The notes: generated from the sequence alone by a model not told the origin. A DNA stretch of 64,000 nt from an uncultured Pseudomonadales bacterium (GCA_951813295.1 CATOTI010000002.1:4102522-4166521); one strand, 5' to 3'; shown: positions 17,004 through 26,944, numbered from the stretch's first letter. A program made the numbers and translations.

Positions 17004-17942
17004 CTAGGTGATCACGTCGTGACGGATCTCGCTCAAGCAATCCAATTGCGCTTCGTGGTCGCCAGCGAGCCGAACGATCAGATGATCGACACCGGCTTCG
17101 ACGAACGAGCGTAACCAGGCGGTCAAAGCCTCACGAGAGCCCCCGAAGCAAGCCTGCGCGCGACGCATGGCCTTACCGGGGATGCCGTAGTAGCTCTCGA
17201 GGAATCGATCGATGCGGGCGTTGGCGGCGGTTTCGTCGTCATCAACGTAGACCGTGACGTAGAGTGACGTCGTGATGTCCTCGAGTGATCGACCGTTCGC
17301 TTCGAGTTCGCCCGCAAGATCGTCCTTCAGGCCGCTCCAGCCGTCCGCCGTATCGGGAAAGATCGGCATCCATCCGTCCATCGTTTTTGCGACTCGTCGA
17401 ATGGCGTTCGGGTGTGACCCTGCGCCCCAGATCGGCGGCCCGCCGGTGCGAAATGGCGTCGGGCCGAGCGTCGCGTCGGCAACTGTCCAGCGGCCATCCC
17501 AGGAAACCGGTTCGCCTGACCAGAGTGCGCGACAGAGTGCTAAGCCCTCCTGCATCCGGCCCACGCGGCGCTCGAACGGCACGCCCGCGGCTGTGAACTC
17601 GGCGCGGATATTCGGCACGTCGCCGGCGATTCCGACGCCGATGACGAGACGTCCGTGGGCGAGTTGATCGATCGTCGCGATCTGTTGAGCCATCACGACC
17701 GGGTTTCGATAGGCCGGTAGCAAGACGGCGGTACCGATCGTTGCGCGCTCCGTGGCGACCGCCAAGGCGCCGAGCAGGGTCAGGGGATCGTGGCGAGGAC
17801 GCGCGAGCAGGGAGTCGCCGACCCAGAGGGAATCGAGCCCGAGTGATTCGGCTCGTCTGGCGAGATCGAGGAGCGGGTCCGTAGCCGGACGTCCCTCCAT
17901 GACAGCCTCGCGCGTCGGCACGAGATATCCGAGTGCGGCCAT
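17004..17942 (-). CDS. LLM-class flavin-dependent oxidoreductase
   Basis: 312 residues with the luciferase-like barrel pattern: GLDSLWVGDSLLARPRHDPL, AVATERATIGTAVLLPAYRNPVVMAQQIATIDQLAHGRLVIGVG, GPPIWGAGSHPNAIRR. These enzymes use FMN or F420 with a separate reductase to oxidise aldehydes, alkanes or other small molecules; which one cannot be read. It starts 5 bases after the cysK stop and is followed by the CaiB fusion, so it is cotranscribed with both. Confidence 0.88.
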   Translation of the reverse strand: MAALGYLVPTREAVMEGRPATDPLLDLARRAESLGLDSLWVGDSLLARPRHDPLTLLGALAVATERATIGTAVLLPAYRNPVVMAQQIATIDQLAHGRLVIGVGIAGDVPNIRAEFTAAGVPFERRVGRMQEGLALCRALWSGEPVSWDGRWTVADATLGPTPFRTGGPPIWGAGSHPNAIRRVAKTMDGWMPIFPDTADGWSGLKDDLAGELEANGRSLEDITTSLYVTVYVDDDETAANARIDRFLESYYGIPGKAMRRAQACFGGSREALTAWLRSFVEAGVDHLIVRLAGDHEAQLDCLSEIRHDVIT

Positions 17943-17947
17943 CGAAA

Positions 17948-18901
17948 CTACAGGCTCTCGAGCCAGTCGTCGTCGGATCCTTCGTTGATGTCCGCGAACA
18001 GGAACGTCGAGAGATAGCGCTCAGCCGTATCTGGAAGCATCGCCAGCATCACGCTGCCCGCCGGCGCGTTTTCCGCGACCTTGAGCGTGGCGCTCAACGT
18101 CGCACCCGCCGAAACGCCCACGAAGATGCCTTCGTTCTGTGCCAGAGCGAGCGCGCAATCGCGTCCGTCTTCCTGCGTCACCTTGACGATCTGATCGGGA
18201 ACGTCACGATCGAGCACGCCAGGTACGAAGTCGGGCGTCCATCCCTGAATCATGTGGGGTGACCACTCGTTGCCGGACAGGAGCGCGGCCTGCTCCGGTT
18301 CCGCGGCGATGATCGTCAAGTCGGGACGCGCCGTCTTGAGCACGCGTCCGGCGCCGGTCAGCGTCCCGCCAGTGCCCCATCCGGTGACCCAGTAGTCCAG
18401 CCGGTCGCCGGCAAAATCACGCAGGATCTCGGGTCCGGTGGTCGACGCGTGATAGGCCGGGTTGGCCGGGTTTTCGAATTGGCGGGCGAGGAACCAACCG
18501 TGCTGTTCGGCGAGTTCGGCGGCGCGGTTCACCATGCCCGTTCCGCGTTCGGCGGCAGGGGTGAGGATCACTTTGGCGCCCATGGCACGCATGATCTTGC
18601 GGCGCTCGATCGAGAACGTCTCGACCATGGTCGCAACGAAGGGATGGCCGGTCGCGGCACAAACCATCGCCAGCGCGATGCCCGTGTTGCCCGATGTCGC
18701 CTCGACAACCGTTTGACCCGGCTTCAACGCGCCCGAATCCTCGGCGTCCTTGATGATCGCGTACGCGAGCCGGTCCTTCACGGAGGCCAGCGGGTTGAAC
18801 GATTCGATCTTGACGAAGAGGTCGACGTGGTCGGGTCCGGTGCGATTGAGTTTGACGATCGGCGTGTTACCGATGGTCTGCAGGATGTTGTCGTAGCGCA
18901 T
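17948..18901 (-). CDS. cysK: Cysteine synthase A (O-acetylserine sulfhydrylase)
   Basis: 317 residues, normal length. LQTIGNTPIVKLNR opens the family pattern; the PLP Lys is in NPLASVKDRLA (about residue 43), followed by EATSGNTGIALAM and the phosphate-binding loop GTGGTLTG. The middle ETFSIERRKIMRAMGAKVILTP is typical. It makes cysteine from O-acetylserine and sulfide. Unusually it leads an operon with an LLM oxidoreductase, a CaiB fusion and an ADA-like lipoprotein. The ATG has AAGGA upstream. A 12-bp perfect palindrome lies about 100 bases upstream (18997-19008). Confidence 0.92.
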   Translation of the reverse strand: MRYDNILQTIGNTPIVKLNRTGPDHVDLFVKIESFNPLASVKDRLAYAIIKDAEDSGALKPGQTVVEATSGNTGIALAMVCAATGHPFVATMVETFSIERRKIMRAMGAKVILTPAAERGTGMVNRAAELAEQHGWFLARQFENPANPAYHASTTGPEILRDFAGDRLDYWVTGWGTGGTLTGAGRVLKTARPDLTIIAAEPEQAALLSGNEWSPHMIQGWTPDFVPGVLDRDVPDQIVKVTQEDGRDCALALAQNEGIFVGVSAGATLSATLKVAENAPAGSVMLAMLPDTAERYLSTFLFADINEGSDDDWLESL

Positions 18902-18996
18902 GGATGGTCCTTAGTGTGCGGTTGGAGCGCGGTGAAAGCGCTGAGTTCGGCGGCGATTTTCATACGAATCCCGATCCTTTCGATATAGCTACATGA

Positions 18997-19008
18997 GATA
19001 TCGATATC
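18997..19008. promoter_or_regulatory. Palindrome GATATCGATATC between divergent genes
   Basis: A perfect 12-bp palindrome in the 206-base gap between cysK (minus) and the secreted-protein gene (plus), with another CGATAT 9 bases to its left. The local AT richness suggests promoter DNA. It could be an operator for either gene; no known regulator is assigned. Confidence 0.35.
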
Positions 19009-19107
19009 CCTTCTCGCGATCCTGAGTCGCGTTCTTTCGCGCGAGTGGCAAACGTCGTGCTAAATCGGCACGCTCACCCGTGGGCAAAGCGCTCTTTGGG
19101 GGGAGCT

Positions 19108-20115
19108 ATGCGAAGCATTGTGCTGGTCGGATTCTGTCTCTTACTCGGCGTCGTCGCCGCAGCGGCCGACGACTATCCACGCACCCAATCGGGCAAACCG
19201 GATTTCAGTGGACGCTACGACATCTCGATGTTGACGCCGTTCAGTCGGCCGCCGCGATTCGGCGATCGGGCGTATCTCACGGCGGAGGAGGTCGACGGGA
19301 TGGCCGAGTGGGCTGCCGCGCGGGAGGCCGGGGACGCGACTGCCGATGCCGATCGCTCCGCACCGGAAGTCGGCGGCGATGTCGGCGCCTACGACAATGT
19401 CTGGTTCGAGTGGGGAGACGTAGGTCCCGCGATCGATGGGAAGTATCGAACGTCGATCCTGACGGAGCCGGCCAACGGCCGGATGCCCGAGGTGACGGCG
19501 CAAGGGCGTGAACGGTTTGAGAATGCGCCGCGCTTTGCCTGGCAGAACGAAGGACGCGCGTGGTGGTTGGAAACGGGCGATCGGCCTTACGACGGTCCCG
19601 AAACGATGATTCTCGGGGTCCGATGCATCTACCAGGGCATCGCAACGGTGCCGATCCGGCCACTGCCGTATAACAACATCAAGACGATCGTGCAGACCGA
19701 CGATCACGTAATGCTGCATATCGAATGGATGCATTGGACGCGCGTGATTCGAATGGACGACGAGCACTTGCCTGCCGACATGCGCTCGCTCTCCGGTGAT
19801 TCGATCGGCTGGTGGGAAGACGACACCTTGGTTGTCGAGACGACCAATTTCCTTTGGGAAGGCAACGTGCCGCGGGACGACTACCGCGTGGTCGAGCGGT
19901 TCAGCCCGGTCGATGGCGAAGGCCTGCTTTATCAATTCCGCGTGGAGGACGGTGACTACGCCGAGCCCTACGGGGGCGAGTTCGTCTGGCCACGCACCGA
20001 CCACGCGAGCTTCGAATACGCCTGTCACGAAGGCAATTACGCGATGGGCAACATGTTGCGCGGCGCGCGCCGGCTCGAGAACGAATGGCGTTCCGCGGCA
20101 CAGGGCGAGGAATAG
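19108..20115 (+). CDS. Conserved secreted protein of unknown function
   Basis: 335 residues from an ATG with GGGGGGAG upstream. A signal peptide is clear (MRSIVLVGFCLLLGVVAAAADD). The mature part has YPRTQSGKPDFSGRYD near the start and MHWTRVIRMDDEHLPADMRS ... GDSIGWWEDDTLVVETTNF in the middle. I know this pattern from large uncharacterised periplasmic families in marine gammaproteobacteria and acidobacteria. Two cysteines remain in the mature protein (near CIYQG and YACHEG). It is followed after 25 bases by the large FAD/Fe-S oxidoreductase, so the pair may be cotranscribed. Confidence 0.75.
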   Translation: MRSIVLVGFCLLLGVVAAAADDYPRTQSGKPDFSGRYDISMLTPFSRPPRFGDRAYLTAEEVDGMAEWAAAREAGDATADADRSAPEVGGDVGAYDNVWFEWGDVGPAIDGKYRTSILTEPANGRMPEVTAQGRERFENAPRFAWQNEGRAWWLETGDRPYDGPETMILGVRCIYQGIATVPIRPLPYNNIKTIVQTDDHVMLHIEWMHWTRVIRMDDEHLPADMRSLSGDSIGWWEDDTLVVETTNFLWEGNVPRDDYRVVERFSPVDGEGLLYQFRVEDGDYAEPYGGEFVWPRTDHASFEYACHEGNYAMGNMLRGARRLENEWRSAAQGEE

Positions 20116-20140
20116 TCCCCGAAGACCGGTGGGTTAGCCC

Positions 20141-23023
20141 ATGAAACATCGAGCCGTACGGCGCCCTGGCGATCGCGACCTGGCCGCGCGTCTCGGCGGT
20201 GCTATCGCTGGCGACGTCCTTTTCGATTCGGCGAACCGAGGTCGGTATTCGACCGACGCGAGCATCTACCAGATCGAGCCGCTCGGGGTCGTGATCCCGC
20301 GGACCCGTGACGATATTGCCGCGACGATCGAGATTGCGAAGGAAGCGGGCGTACCGGTCTTGCCGCGCGGCGGTGGTACGTCGCAGTGCGGGCAGACCGT
20401 TGGCGAGGCCATCGTCGTCGACGTCAGTCGTCACTTCACAGGGATCGAGGATCTCGACGTCGAAGGGCGCTCCATCTCGGTCGAACCAGGCGTCGTACTC
20501 GACGATCTGAATGCCGGCCTGAAACGCCACGGGCTCTTTTTTCCCGTCGACGTCTCGACTGCTAACCGAGCGACGCTCGGCGGTATGGCGGGCAACAACT
20601 CTTGCGGCTCGCGTTCCATTCGCTACGGCAACATGGTGCACAACGTGCGCGGGATCGACGCGATCCTCGCCGACGGTGAATCGGTTCGGTTCGGCCCGGT
20701 CGATGGCAACCTCGAAGCGATTGCGGGGCAGTCACGCTATCTCGATATCGTGCAGCGCATCCGCGCCCTCGGCGCCCGCGAGCGCGACGAGATCGATCGC
20801 CGTTTTCCGAAGCTTTTGCGCCGCGTCGGCGGCTACAACATCGATACGATCGATCCGACCGGCCACAACATGGCTCACCTGCTGGTCGGCAGTGAAGGCA
20901 CGTTGGGCTTCTTTACCGCGCTCGAACTCGCGCTCGAACCGCTGCCGAAGCACAAGGTGCTCGGGATCTGCCATTTCGATTCGTTCTACGCGGCGATGCA
21001 GGCGCCGCAGCACATCGTGGGGCTCGACCCGACTGCCGTCGAACTGGTCGACAAGACGCTGCTCGATCTCGCCTATGAGATCGACCTCTTCCGCCCGACG
21101 CTCGACAGCTTCGTCGAAGGCGATCCCAAGGCGTTGTTGTTCGTCGAGTTTGCGGGCGACGAACTCGCGCCACTCGTCGCGAAACTCGACCGGCTCGATG
21201 AACTCATGGCCGATCTCGGTCTCGCCGGTGCGCTCGTGAAGGCGACCGATACGGCGTGGCAGACGCGGATCTGGGATGTACGCAAGCAGGGGCTCAACAT
21301 CGTGATGTCGATGAAGGGCGACGGTAAGCCGGTGTCGTTCGTCGAAGACTGCTCCGTGCGGTTGACCGATTTGCCGGAGTACACCCGCCGTCTCGACGAG
21401 ATCTTCAGAAAGCACGGCACGGAAGGCACGTGGTACGCGCACGCGAGCGTCGGCACGCTGCACGTGCGACCCATCCTGAACCTCAAGGAAGAACGTGGCG
21501 CTCGGCAGATGCGTGCAATCGCCGAAGAGTGCTTCGCGATGGTGCGGGAGTACGAAGGTTCGCATTCCGGTGAACACGGCGACGGTTTGGTGCGATCCGA
21601 ATTTCACGAGCCGATGTTCGGTCGCCGGCTCGTCGACGCTTTCGGCGAGGTGAAGTCGATCTTCGATCCCGAGGCGGCGTTCAATCCCGGCAAGATCGTC
21701 GACCCGGAACGGATGGACGACCGCTCCCTGTTCCGCTTCAAGCCGGATTATCAGCCGATTCCCGTGAAGGAAGTGCTCGACTGGAGCGCGTGGGGTGGGC
21801 TTTCCGGCGCCGTCGAGATGTGCAACAACAACGGCGCGTGCCGCAAGAGTTCAGGCGGCGTGATGTGCCCGAGCTACCGCGCGACGATGGACGAAGAACA
21901 CCTGACGCGAGGGCGGGCGAATACGCTACGGCTCGCTCTTTCGGGGCAACTCGACGACGAGGACGGGGATCCGCTCGCGAGTGAGACGATTCATCGTGCT
22001 TTCGAGCTGTGTGTGAGCTGCAAGGGGTGTCGGCGCGAATGCCCGACCGGCGTCGACATGGCGCGCATGAAGATCGAGCACCTGGCGAGCCATCACGCCG
22101 CGCATGGCTGGACGCTGCGCGACAAGATGATCGGCAACCTGCCGGGCTACGCACGTTTCATCGCGCCGTTCGCGCCGCTTCTGAATCTACGCAATCGGCT
22201 GCCGGTACTGGCGCGCGCGAGCGAGCGCTGGCTCTCGTTTCCGGCCGACCGAGCGTTGCCGACGTGGCATCGGCGGAAACGCTATGCACCTGTCGACAAT
22301 CCTGACGTCATGCTCTTCGTCGATACGTTCACCCGCTGGTTCGAGCCGGATCTGATCGACCGGGCCCGCCGGGTGCTCGAACGGTTGGGTTTCACGACTG
22401 GGGTACTCGATCCGCCTCGGCCGCTTTGCTGCGGCAGGACGCATCTCGCGACGGGCTTGGTCGACCGGGCGAAAGCGGAAGCGCTGAGAACTCGAGAGGC
22501 GCTCCTGCCGTTCGTCGAGCGAGGGATTCCGATCGTTGCGCTCGAACCATCGTGCCTTTTCACGTTTCACGACGAGCACCTGGGCCTCCTCGAGGATGCC
22601 GAGTCGAGCGAAAAGCTCGCTGCCGGGATCGAGCTCATCGATGTCTTTCTGGCCGATCGGCAGGACGTCGTCGCCGCCGAGATGCGGCCGTGGGAGACGT
22701 CTTGTCATGTGCACGGCCATTGCCACCAGAAGGCGTTTGGCGTCGATCAGGCGACAAACGAACTACTGCGCGCGATACCGGGGCTCGACGTCGAACCGAT
22801 CGAATCGAGTTGTTGTGGAATGGCGGGACTCTTCGGGCTCGATGTAGACAATCAATCGGTATCGATGGCGATGGGCGAAGCGGCGCTCTTCCCGGCGTTG
22901 CGGGCCGCCGATCAGTCCGCCCTGGTTGCGGCGGCGGGAACGAGCTGTCGCTCGCAGATCGCGTTCGGCACGGCTCGGCGCGCCCAGCATCCGATCGAGA
23001 TTCTCGATCTCGCGCTGTCTTAG
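20141..23023 (+). CDS. FAD-linked oxidase fused to 4Fe-4S and CCG domains (GlcD/GlcF-type, YdiJ-like)
   Basis: 960 residues in three blocks. Residues 20-260 are a PCMH-type FAD domain (PRGGGTSQCGQTVG, MAGNNSCGSRSIRYGNMV), followed by the FAD-oxidase C-terminal domain ending EYEGSHSGEHGDG. Residues 560-660 carry two Fe-S clusters: CNNNGACRKSSGGVMCPSYR and CVSCKGCRRECPTG. The last 250 residues have paired CCG motifs (RPLCCGRTH, ESSCCGMAGLFG). This is the single-chain equivalent of D-2-hydroxyacid dehydrogenase subunits, passing electrons to the respiratory chain. Substrate (D-lactate, D-2-hydroxyglutarate, glycolate) is not decided. Confidence 0.9.
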   Translation: MKHRAVRRPGDRDLAARLGGAIAGDVLFDSANRGRYSTDASIYQIEPLGVVIPRTRDDIAATIEIAKEAGVPVLPRGGGTSQCGQTVGEAIVVDVSRHFTGIEDLDVEGRSISVEPGVVLDDLNAGLKRHGLFFPVDVSTANRATLGGMAGNNSCGSRSIRYGNMVHNVRGIDAILADGESVRFGPVDGNLEAIAGQSRYLDIVQRIRALGARERDEIDRRFPKLLRRVGGYNIDTIDPTGHNMAHLLVGSEGTLGFFTALELALEPLPKHKVLGICHFDSFYAAMQAPQHIVGLDPTAVELVDKTLLDLAYEIDLFRPTLDSFVEGDPKALLFVEFAGDELAPLVAKLDRLDELMADLGLAGALVKATDTAWQTRIWDVRKQGLNIVMSMKGDGKPVSFVEDCSVRLTDLPEYTRRLDEIFRKHGTEGTWYAHASVGTLHVRPILNLKEERGARQMRAIAEECFAMVREYEGSHSGEHGDGLVRSEFHEPMFGRRLVDAFGEVKSIFDPEAAFNPGKIVDPERMDDRSLFRFKPDYQPIPVKEVLDWSAWGGLSGAVEMCNNNGACRKSSGGVMCPSYRATMDEEHLTRGRANTLRLALSGQLDDEDGDPLASETIHRAFELCVSCKGCRRECPTGVDMARMKIEHLASHHAAHGWTLRDKMIGNLPGYARFIAPFAPLLNLRNRLPVLARASERWLSFPADRALPTWHRRKRYAPVDNPDVMLFVDTFTRWFEPDLIDRARRVLERLGFTTGVLDPPRPLCCGRTHLATGLVDRAKAEALRTREALLPFVERGIPIVALEPSCLFTFHDEHLGLLEDAESSEKLAAGIELIDVFLADRQDVVAAEMRPWETSCHVHGHCHQKAFGVDQATNELLRAIPGLDVEPIESSCCGMAGLFGLDVDNQSVSMAMGEAALFPALRAADQSALVAAAGTSCRSQIAFGTARRAQHPIEILDLALS

Positions 23024-24882
23024 TGGTCGAGCTCGCGAATCCCCTGATCGACCCGTTCGCTCATTTGCGGATCGAACCACCACGTATCGAGGTACGCGTG
23101 GCGGAGTAGTGGTTGTGTCGCGGGTCGTCCGAATCGGTCCCAATGAACGAGCCGGTAACCCGGCGGACTGGATCGCGGGATCATGTAGAAGTTCCACAGC
23201 AGCACTCGGTCGAGGGCACGCGTCGCGGCGAGAAAGTCTTCGGACGTTCGCGCGGCGAGAATGGTATCGATGAGCGCGTCGACGACGGGGTCTTCGATAC
23301 CGCCCCAGTTGCCGCCGTAGGCTTGGCTCGCGCTGGCACTCGCGAAATAGTTCACGAGCTGCAGACCGGGCGTATGGCTCGGTGTGTAGTTGCGCATCGC
23401 TGCGTCGAATTTCCACGTGCGCATCTGGTGCAGCCAGTTCGACATCTCGGGGGCGACGGCGGTCGTCTCGATGCCGACTCTCCGCAGCGTGTCCTGATAG
23501 GGCATGAGGGTGCGAATCAGTCCCTTTGAAATCACCACGAACCGTATTCGAAACGGTTCGCCCGTCTCGTCGTTGCGGAGCGCGCCGTCTCGGATGCGCC
23601 AACCGGCGTCGGCGAAGAGTTCGAGTGCACGGACAACGTGCTCGCGATTACGGCCGAAGCCGGTCGTTGGTGGCGGTTGGTAGGCGGGGCCGAAGACGCG
23701 GTCGGGCAACTGGTCGCGGTACGGCTCAAGGAGCGCGAGCTCGGTTTCGCTCGGCAAACCCTTCGCTTCCATTGGGCTCGCCTGGAAGACGCTCCGGCCG
23801 TGGTTGTAGAAGCCGTAGGACAAGGTTCGATTGATGTATTCGAAGTCGTACAGCAGCGTCAGGGCTTCGCGTACGCGCGCGTCCTGGAAACGTGCCAGGC
23901 GGAGGTTCCAGACGACGGAAAACCACAGTCCGGCTGGACTGGAGATCGGTAGCAGTTCCTGTTTGAGCCAGCCGCCGATGACAGCGGGCAGCGTGCGGTA
24001 CTCATTCGCCCAGTTCTTTGCCACGCCCTCGTGCGCGACATCGATCTCGCCGCTCGTCTGTGCTTCGCGACGCACGTGATCGTCGCGAAAGTACTCGAAT
24101 CGGACCACGTCGAAGTTGAACCGACCGCGATTGACCGGCAGATCCTTGCCCCAATAGTCCGGCACCCGTTCATAGATGATCGAGCGCCCAAGGGCGTGAT
24201 TGCGCACCCGATAGGGACCGCTCCCCAGAGGGGGCTCGACCTGCGTGCGGCTGACGTCGCGGGTCGCCCAGTAGTGTTGCGGCAGGACCGCCATCCGGCC
24301 AAGCATCAAGGGAATGGCGGGATCGCGCGGGGTGTCGGGTCGCATCACATAGCGAAACTCGTCCTCGTCGATTCTCTCGATCGCCACGACGTCTCGAAGC
24401 GCACTCTTGAGCTCTGCCGCGCCGTGTTCCTTGATCGCCTCGAACGTAAATCGAAAATCGTCGAAATCGATTATCTCGCCGTCGTGCCAGCGGGCGCCAC
24501 GCCGCAACTTGAAAGCCACCCAACCACCGTCGTCGGCTATGCGGACACCTTCGGCCAGCCGCGCGTACTGACTCGTGGGTTCATCGAGCGCGGGTTCGAG
24601 AAGCCGGTCGTAGAGCAGGTTGGGATAGCCGGTGAAGCCGACGCCGGCGGCGCCCTGACCCTTGTCGAGAAAATCGGTGAAGGTGTCGTAGCTGCCGAAC
24701 ATGGCGATCCGCATCGTGCCGCCTTTTGGCGCCTCCGGGTCGACGTAGCGGAAATGGCGGAAATCGGCCTCGAGTTCGAGGGGATAGATGAACGAGAGGC
24801 CGTGGCGGTAAGCCTCGTCTTCTTCGCCGCCGAAGGCATTGATCGCCACGATCAGCACCGCAAGCAGACACCCGCTTCGCAC
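23020..24882 (-). CDS. Extracellular solute-binding protein, YejA/family 5 (peptide-type ABC transporter)
   Basis: 620 residues. The N-terminus is a signal peptide (GCLLAVLIVAINAFGGEE). SBP family 5 landmarks include DPEAPKGGTMRIAMFGSYDTF, YARLAEGVRIADDGGWVAF, LRRGARWHDGE and PLGSGPYRVRN. The DPEAPKGG opening and length are YejA-like. No permease or ATPase gene is adjacent, so it either serves a transporter encoded elsewhere or has another role. It follows the FAD oxidoreductase gene by 14 bases in an operon and converges on the FAD/Fe-S gene with a 4-base overlap. Confidence 0.88.
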   Translation of the reverse strand: MRSGCLLAVLIVAINAFGGEEDEAYRHGLSFIYPLELEADFRHFRYVDPEAPKGGTMRIAMFGSYDTFTDFLDKGQGAAGVGFTGYPNLLYDRLLEPALDEPTSQYARLAEGVRIADDGGWVAFKLRRGARWHDGEIIDFDDFRFTFEAIKEHGAAELKSALRDVVAIERIDEDEFRYVMRPDTPRDPAIPLMLGRMAVLPQHYWATRDVSRTQVEPPLGSGPYRVRNHALGRSIIYERVPDYWGKDLPVNRGRFNFDVVRFEYFRDDHVRREAQTSGEIDVAHEGVAKNWANEYRTLPAVIGGWLKQELLPISSPAGLWFSVVWNLRLARFQDARVREALTLLYDFEYINRTLSYGFYNHGRSVFQASPMEAKGLPSETELALLEPYRDQLPDRVFGPAYQPPPTTGFGRNREHVVRALELFADAGWRIRDGALRNDETGEPFRIRFVVISKGLIRTLMPYQDTLRRVGIETTAVAPEMSNWLHQMRTWKFDAAMRNYTPSHTPGLQLVNYFASASASQAYGGNWGGIEDPVVDALIDTILAARTSEDFLAATRALDRVLLWNFYMIPRSSPPGYRLVHWDRFGRPATQPLLRHAYLDTWWFDPQMSERVDQGIRELDH

Positions 24883-24896
24883 TCAGCTACCTGCGA

Positions 24897-26090
24897 TCAG
24901 ATGTTCGTGACGCAACGGGCGGGATCCGCGGCGACGAGGACCGGATCGGGCGTGCCGGAAGCAATGAGGTTGGCGAGGAGCTTGGCGGCCATGGGGCCGC
25001 GGCCGAAACCGGATGATGCGAGTCCCGAAACGATGAATGCGTTGTCCGAGCCGGGCAGGTGACCGATCAGCGGTTTGCCGTCGCGTGGAAACGGCATGAA
25101 CCCCGACCACTCCCGTGCCGTCGGGTGTTCGCGCAAGAACGGCAACACCTCGGTGGCCTGCGCCTTGTTGGTGGCGATGCTCTCGGCCTCGACGCGCCGC
25201 TCGAACCCAATTGCGTGGCGATCGCCGCCGAAAATGATCTCGCCAGCGGCGTTCTGACGGCCGTAGAGGTGCCGACAGACGCGCTGTCCGTCGATGTGGG
25301 TCAGGTTCGGCGGTCCGTCGGCGGCGTGGTTCGATCGATCCGACCACGCGCGCGGCGATTCGGTCGCGGAGAACGTGTGGAAGGTTCTGGGAGGTAAAGG
25401 CGCCGTGGCCCACATTTGTCCGCGTACGGGCACGATGGGAATGTCGAGCCCGAGCCATCGTCCGGCCTCTGCCGACCAGGCACCGGTCGCGAGGACCAAC
25501 GCCTTGGCTTCGATCGGACCGGCCGTCGTTTCGACCCGATAGGCACCGCCCGAAGTGTCGACGGTGGTGACCGTGCGCGATAGCGACAACCTGGATCCTT
25601 TGGCTTCGGCCGCGCGCGCAAACGCCTTGGTGGTCTTCACCGGGTCTGCTTCGCCGCGGAACTTGGGAAAGACCACGGCGCCGAGCAACTCGGCCGAAAA
25701 CTGCGGCTCGATGGTGCGAACTTCACGCGCGGTGAGGAGTTGTGCGCCGCCGTTAGGTGATGCGTTGGCGATCTGGCGTTCCGCGAAAGCGAACTCGTCC
25801 TCCGTTCGAATCGCTTGAATGGATCCCGAGAGGCGAAATTCGATGTCGTGCCCCGCATCGTGCAGCTCGTCGAAAAGCCCGACGCTTCCGAAACTCAGCG
25901 CGTCATCGAGCGTTGGTGATTCACTCGGAAAACGACCGCCGAGGCCACCCATGTTGACCCCGGATGCCTCACCGGCCACGTCGCCGCGATCGACGATCAG
26001 CACATCCGCGCCGGTCGCCGCCAGGTAGTAGGCCGTCGCACAGCCGGCGATGCCGGCGCCGACGATCAGCACGTCAGCTGTTTCGGACAT
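24897..26090 (-). CDS. FAD-dependent oxidoreductase (DAO/DadA-like)
   Basis: 397 residues; start at 26090 gives MSETADVLIVGAGIAGCATAYYLAATGADVLIVDRGD, a perfect N-terminal Rossmann FAD motif. Further on are AKALVLATGAWSAEAGRWLG and the C-terminal GFMPFPRDGKPLIGHLPG with SGFGRGPMAAKLLANLI, as in D-amino-acid and glycine oxidases. It likely oxidises an amine or amino acid. The downstream peptide-type binding protein in the same operon suggests uptake and oxidation of an amino compound, which is inference. Confidence 0.88.
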   Translation of the reverse strand: MSETADVLIVGAGIAGCATAYYLAATGADVLIVDRGDVAGEASGVNMGGLGGRFPSESPTLDDALSFGSVGLFDELHDAGHDIEFRLSGSIQAIRTEDEFAFAERQIANASPNGGAQLLTAREVRTIEPQFSAELLGAVVFPKFRGEADPVKTTKAFARAAEAKGSRLSLSRTVTTVDTSGGAYRVETTAGPIEAKALVLATGAWSAEAGRWLGLDIPIVPVRGQMWATAPLPPRTFHTFSATESPRAWSDRSNHAADGPPNLTHIDGQRVCRHLYGRQNAAGEIIFGGDRHAIGFERRVEAESIATNKAQATEVLPFLREHPTAREWSGFMPFPRDGKPLIGHLPGSDNAFIVSGLASSGFGRGPMAAKLLANLIASGTPDPVLVAADPARCVTNI

Positions 26091-26152
26091 ATCCCAATCT
26101 TTCAATGGTGAGCTGCTAATGTCGCACGAATCTCACCTTCGACGGACGATCG

Positions 26153-26938
26153 ATGAGCACGTTCTACAAAGATCATTGGGTCGACATCGAACCGGACCGC
26201 ATGGCGCGCTACGAGGCGATGTTCCAATGGCGCGACGGTCAGGCACCGTTGCTGGCCCCGGCCCAGATCGAAGCAGGCCAGCGGGTCGTCGACTACGGCT
26301 GCGGCCCCGGTGGGCTTGCGATCGAGCTTGCCCGTCGTGTGGGCGACGGCGGCAAAGTGTTCGCGGTCGACATCAACGCCGATTTCCTCGCCATCGTCGA
26401 ACAGCGTGCGGCCGAGGCGGGCGTCGCCGAGCGGATCGAGGTGGTGCAGGGCGATGGGCTCACGATCCCACTGCCGGCCGCTTGCGCCGATCGGGTCGTC
26501 TGCAAGAACGTGCTGGAATACGTACCCGATCCGGAAGGCATCGTCGCCGAGTTTTTCCGCATCGGTTCACCGGATGGCATCGTTCACGTGAGTGACAGCG
26601 ATTGGGGCGCTTTTCTGGTCTCGCCGGAAGAGGACCACGCCGAGATGATGGCCGCCGCCGGGGTCGCCTTCAAAACACCTCATATCGGCCGACGCCTCTA
26701 CGGGATGTTTGCCGACGCCGGATTCGAGCCGATCGAGACGCGCCTCGTCGCGATCCCCGATACGGTTGGTGGCATGCGCTCGGTGATCCAGAACATGACG
26801 ACTTATGCGGCGACCGCGGGCTTCGATGAGGATCGATTGCAGGCGTTCCGCGACCGCATCGATGCCGCCATCGAGGCAAAGCGGTACTTCGCCGTGCTGC
26901 CACAATTCCTCGTCACGGGTCACGTACCGAACGCATGA
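26153..26938 (+). CDS. Class I SAM-dependent methyltransferase
   Basis: 261 residues. The SAM site is clear: QRVVDYGCGPGGLAIELARRV (motif I), KVFAVDINADFL with the acidic ribose ligand, VVQGDGLTIPLPAACADRVV and KNVLEYVPDPEGIVAEFFRI. The architecture matches the UbiE/methyltransf_11 group acting on small molecules. It is divergent from the FAD oxidoreductase (62 bases between starts) and convergent with the second CaiB fusion. Substrate unknown. Confidence 0.88.
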   Translation: MSTFYKDHWVDIEPDRMARYEAMFQWRDGQAPLLAPAQIEAGQRVVDYGCGPGGLAIELARRVGDGGKVFAVDINADFLAIVEQRAAEAGVAERIEVVQGDGLTIPLPAACADRVVCKNVLEYVPDPEGIVAEFFRIGSPDGIVHVSDSDWGAFLVSPEEDHAEMMAAAGVAFKTPHIGRRLYGMFADAGFEPIETRLVAIPDTVGGMRSVIQNMTTYAATAGFDEDRLQAFRDRIDAAIEAKRYFAVLPQFLVTGHVPNA

Positions 26939-26944
26939 GGTCGT

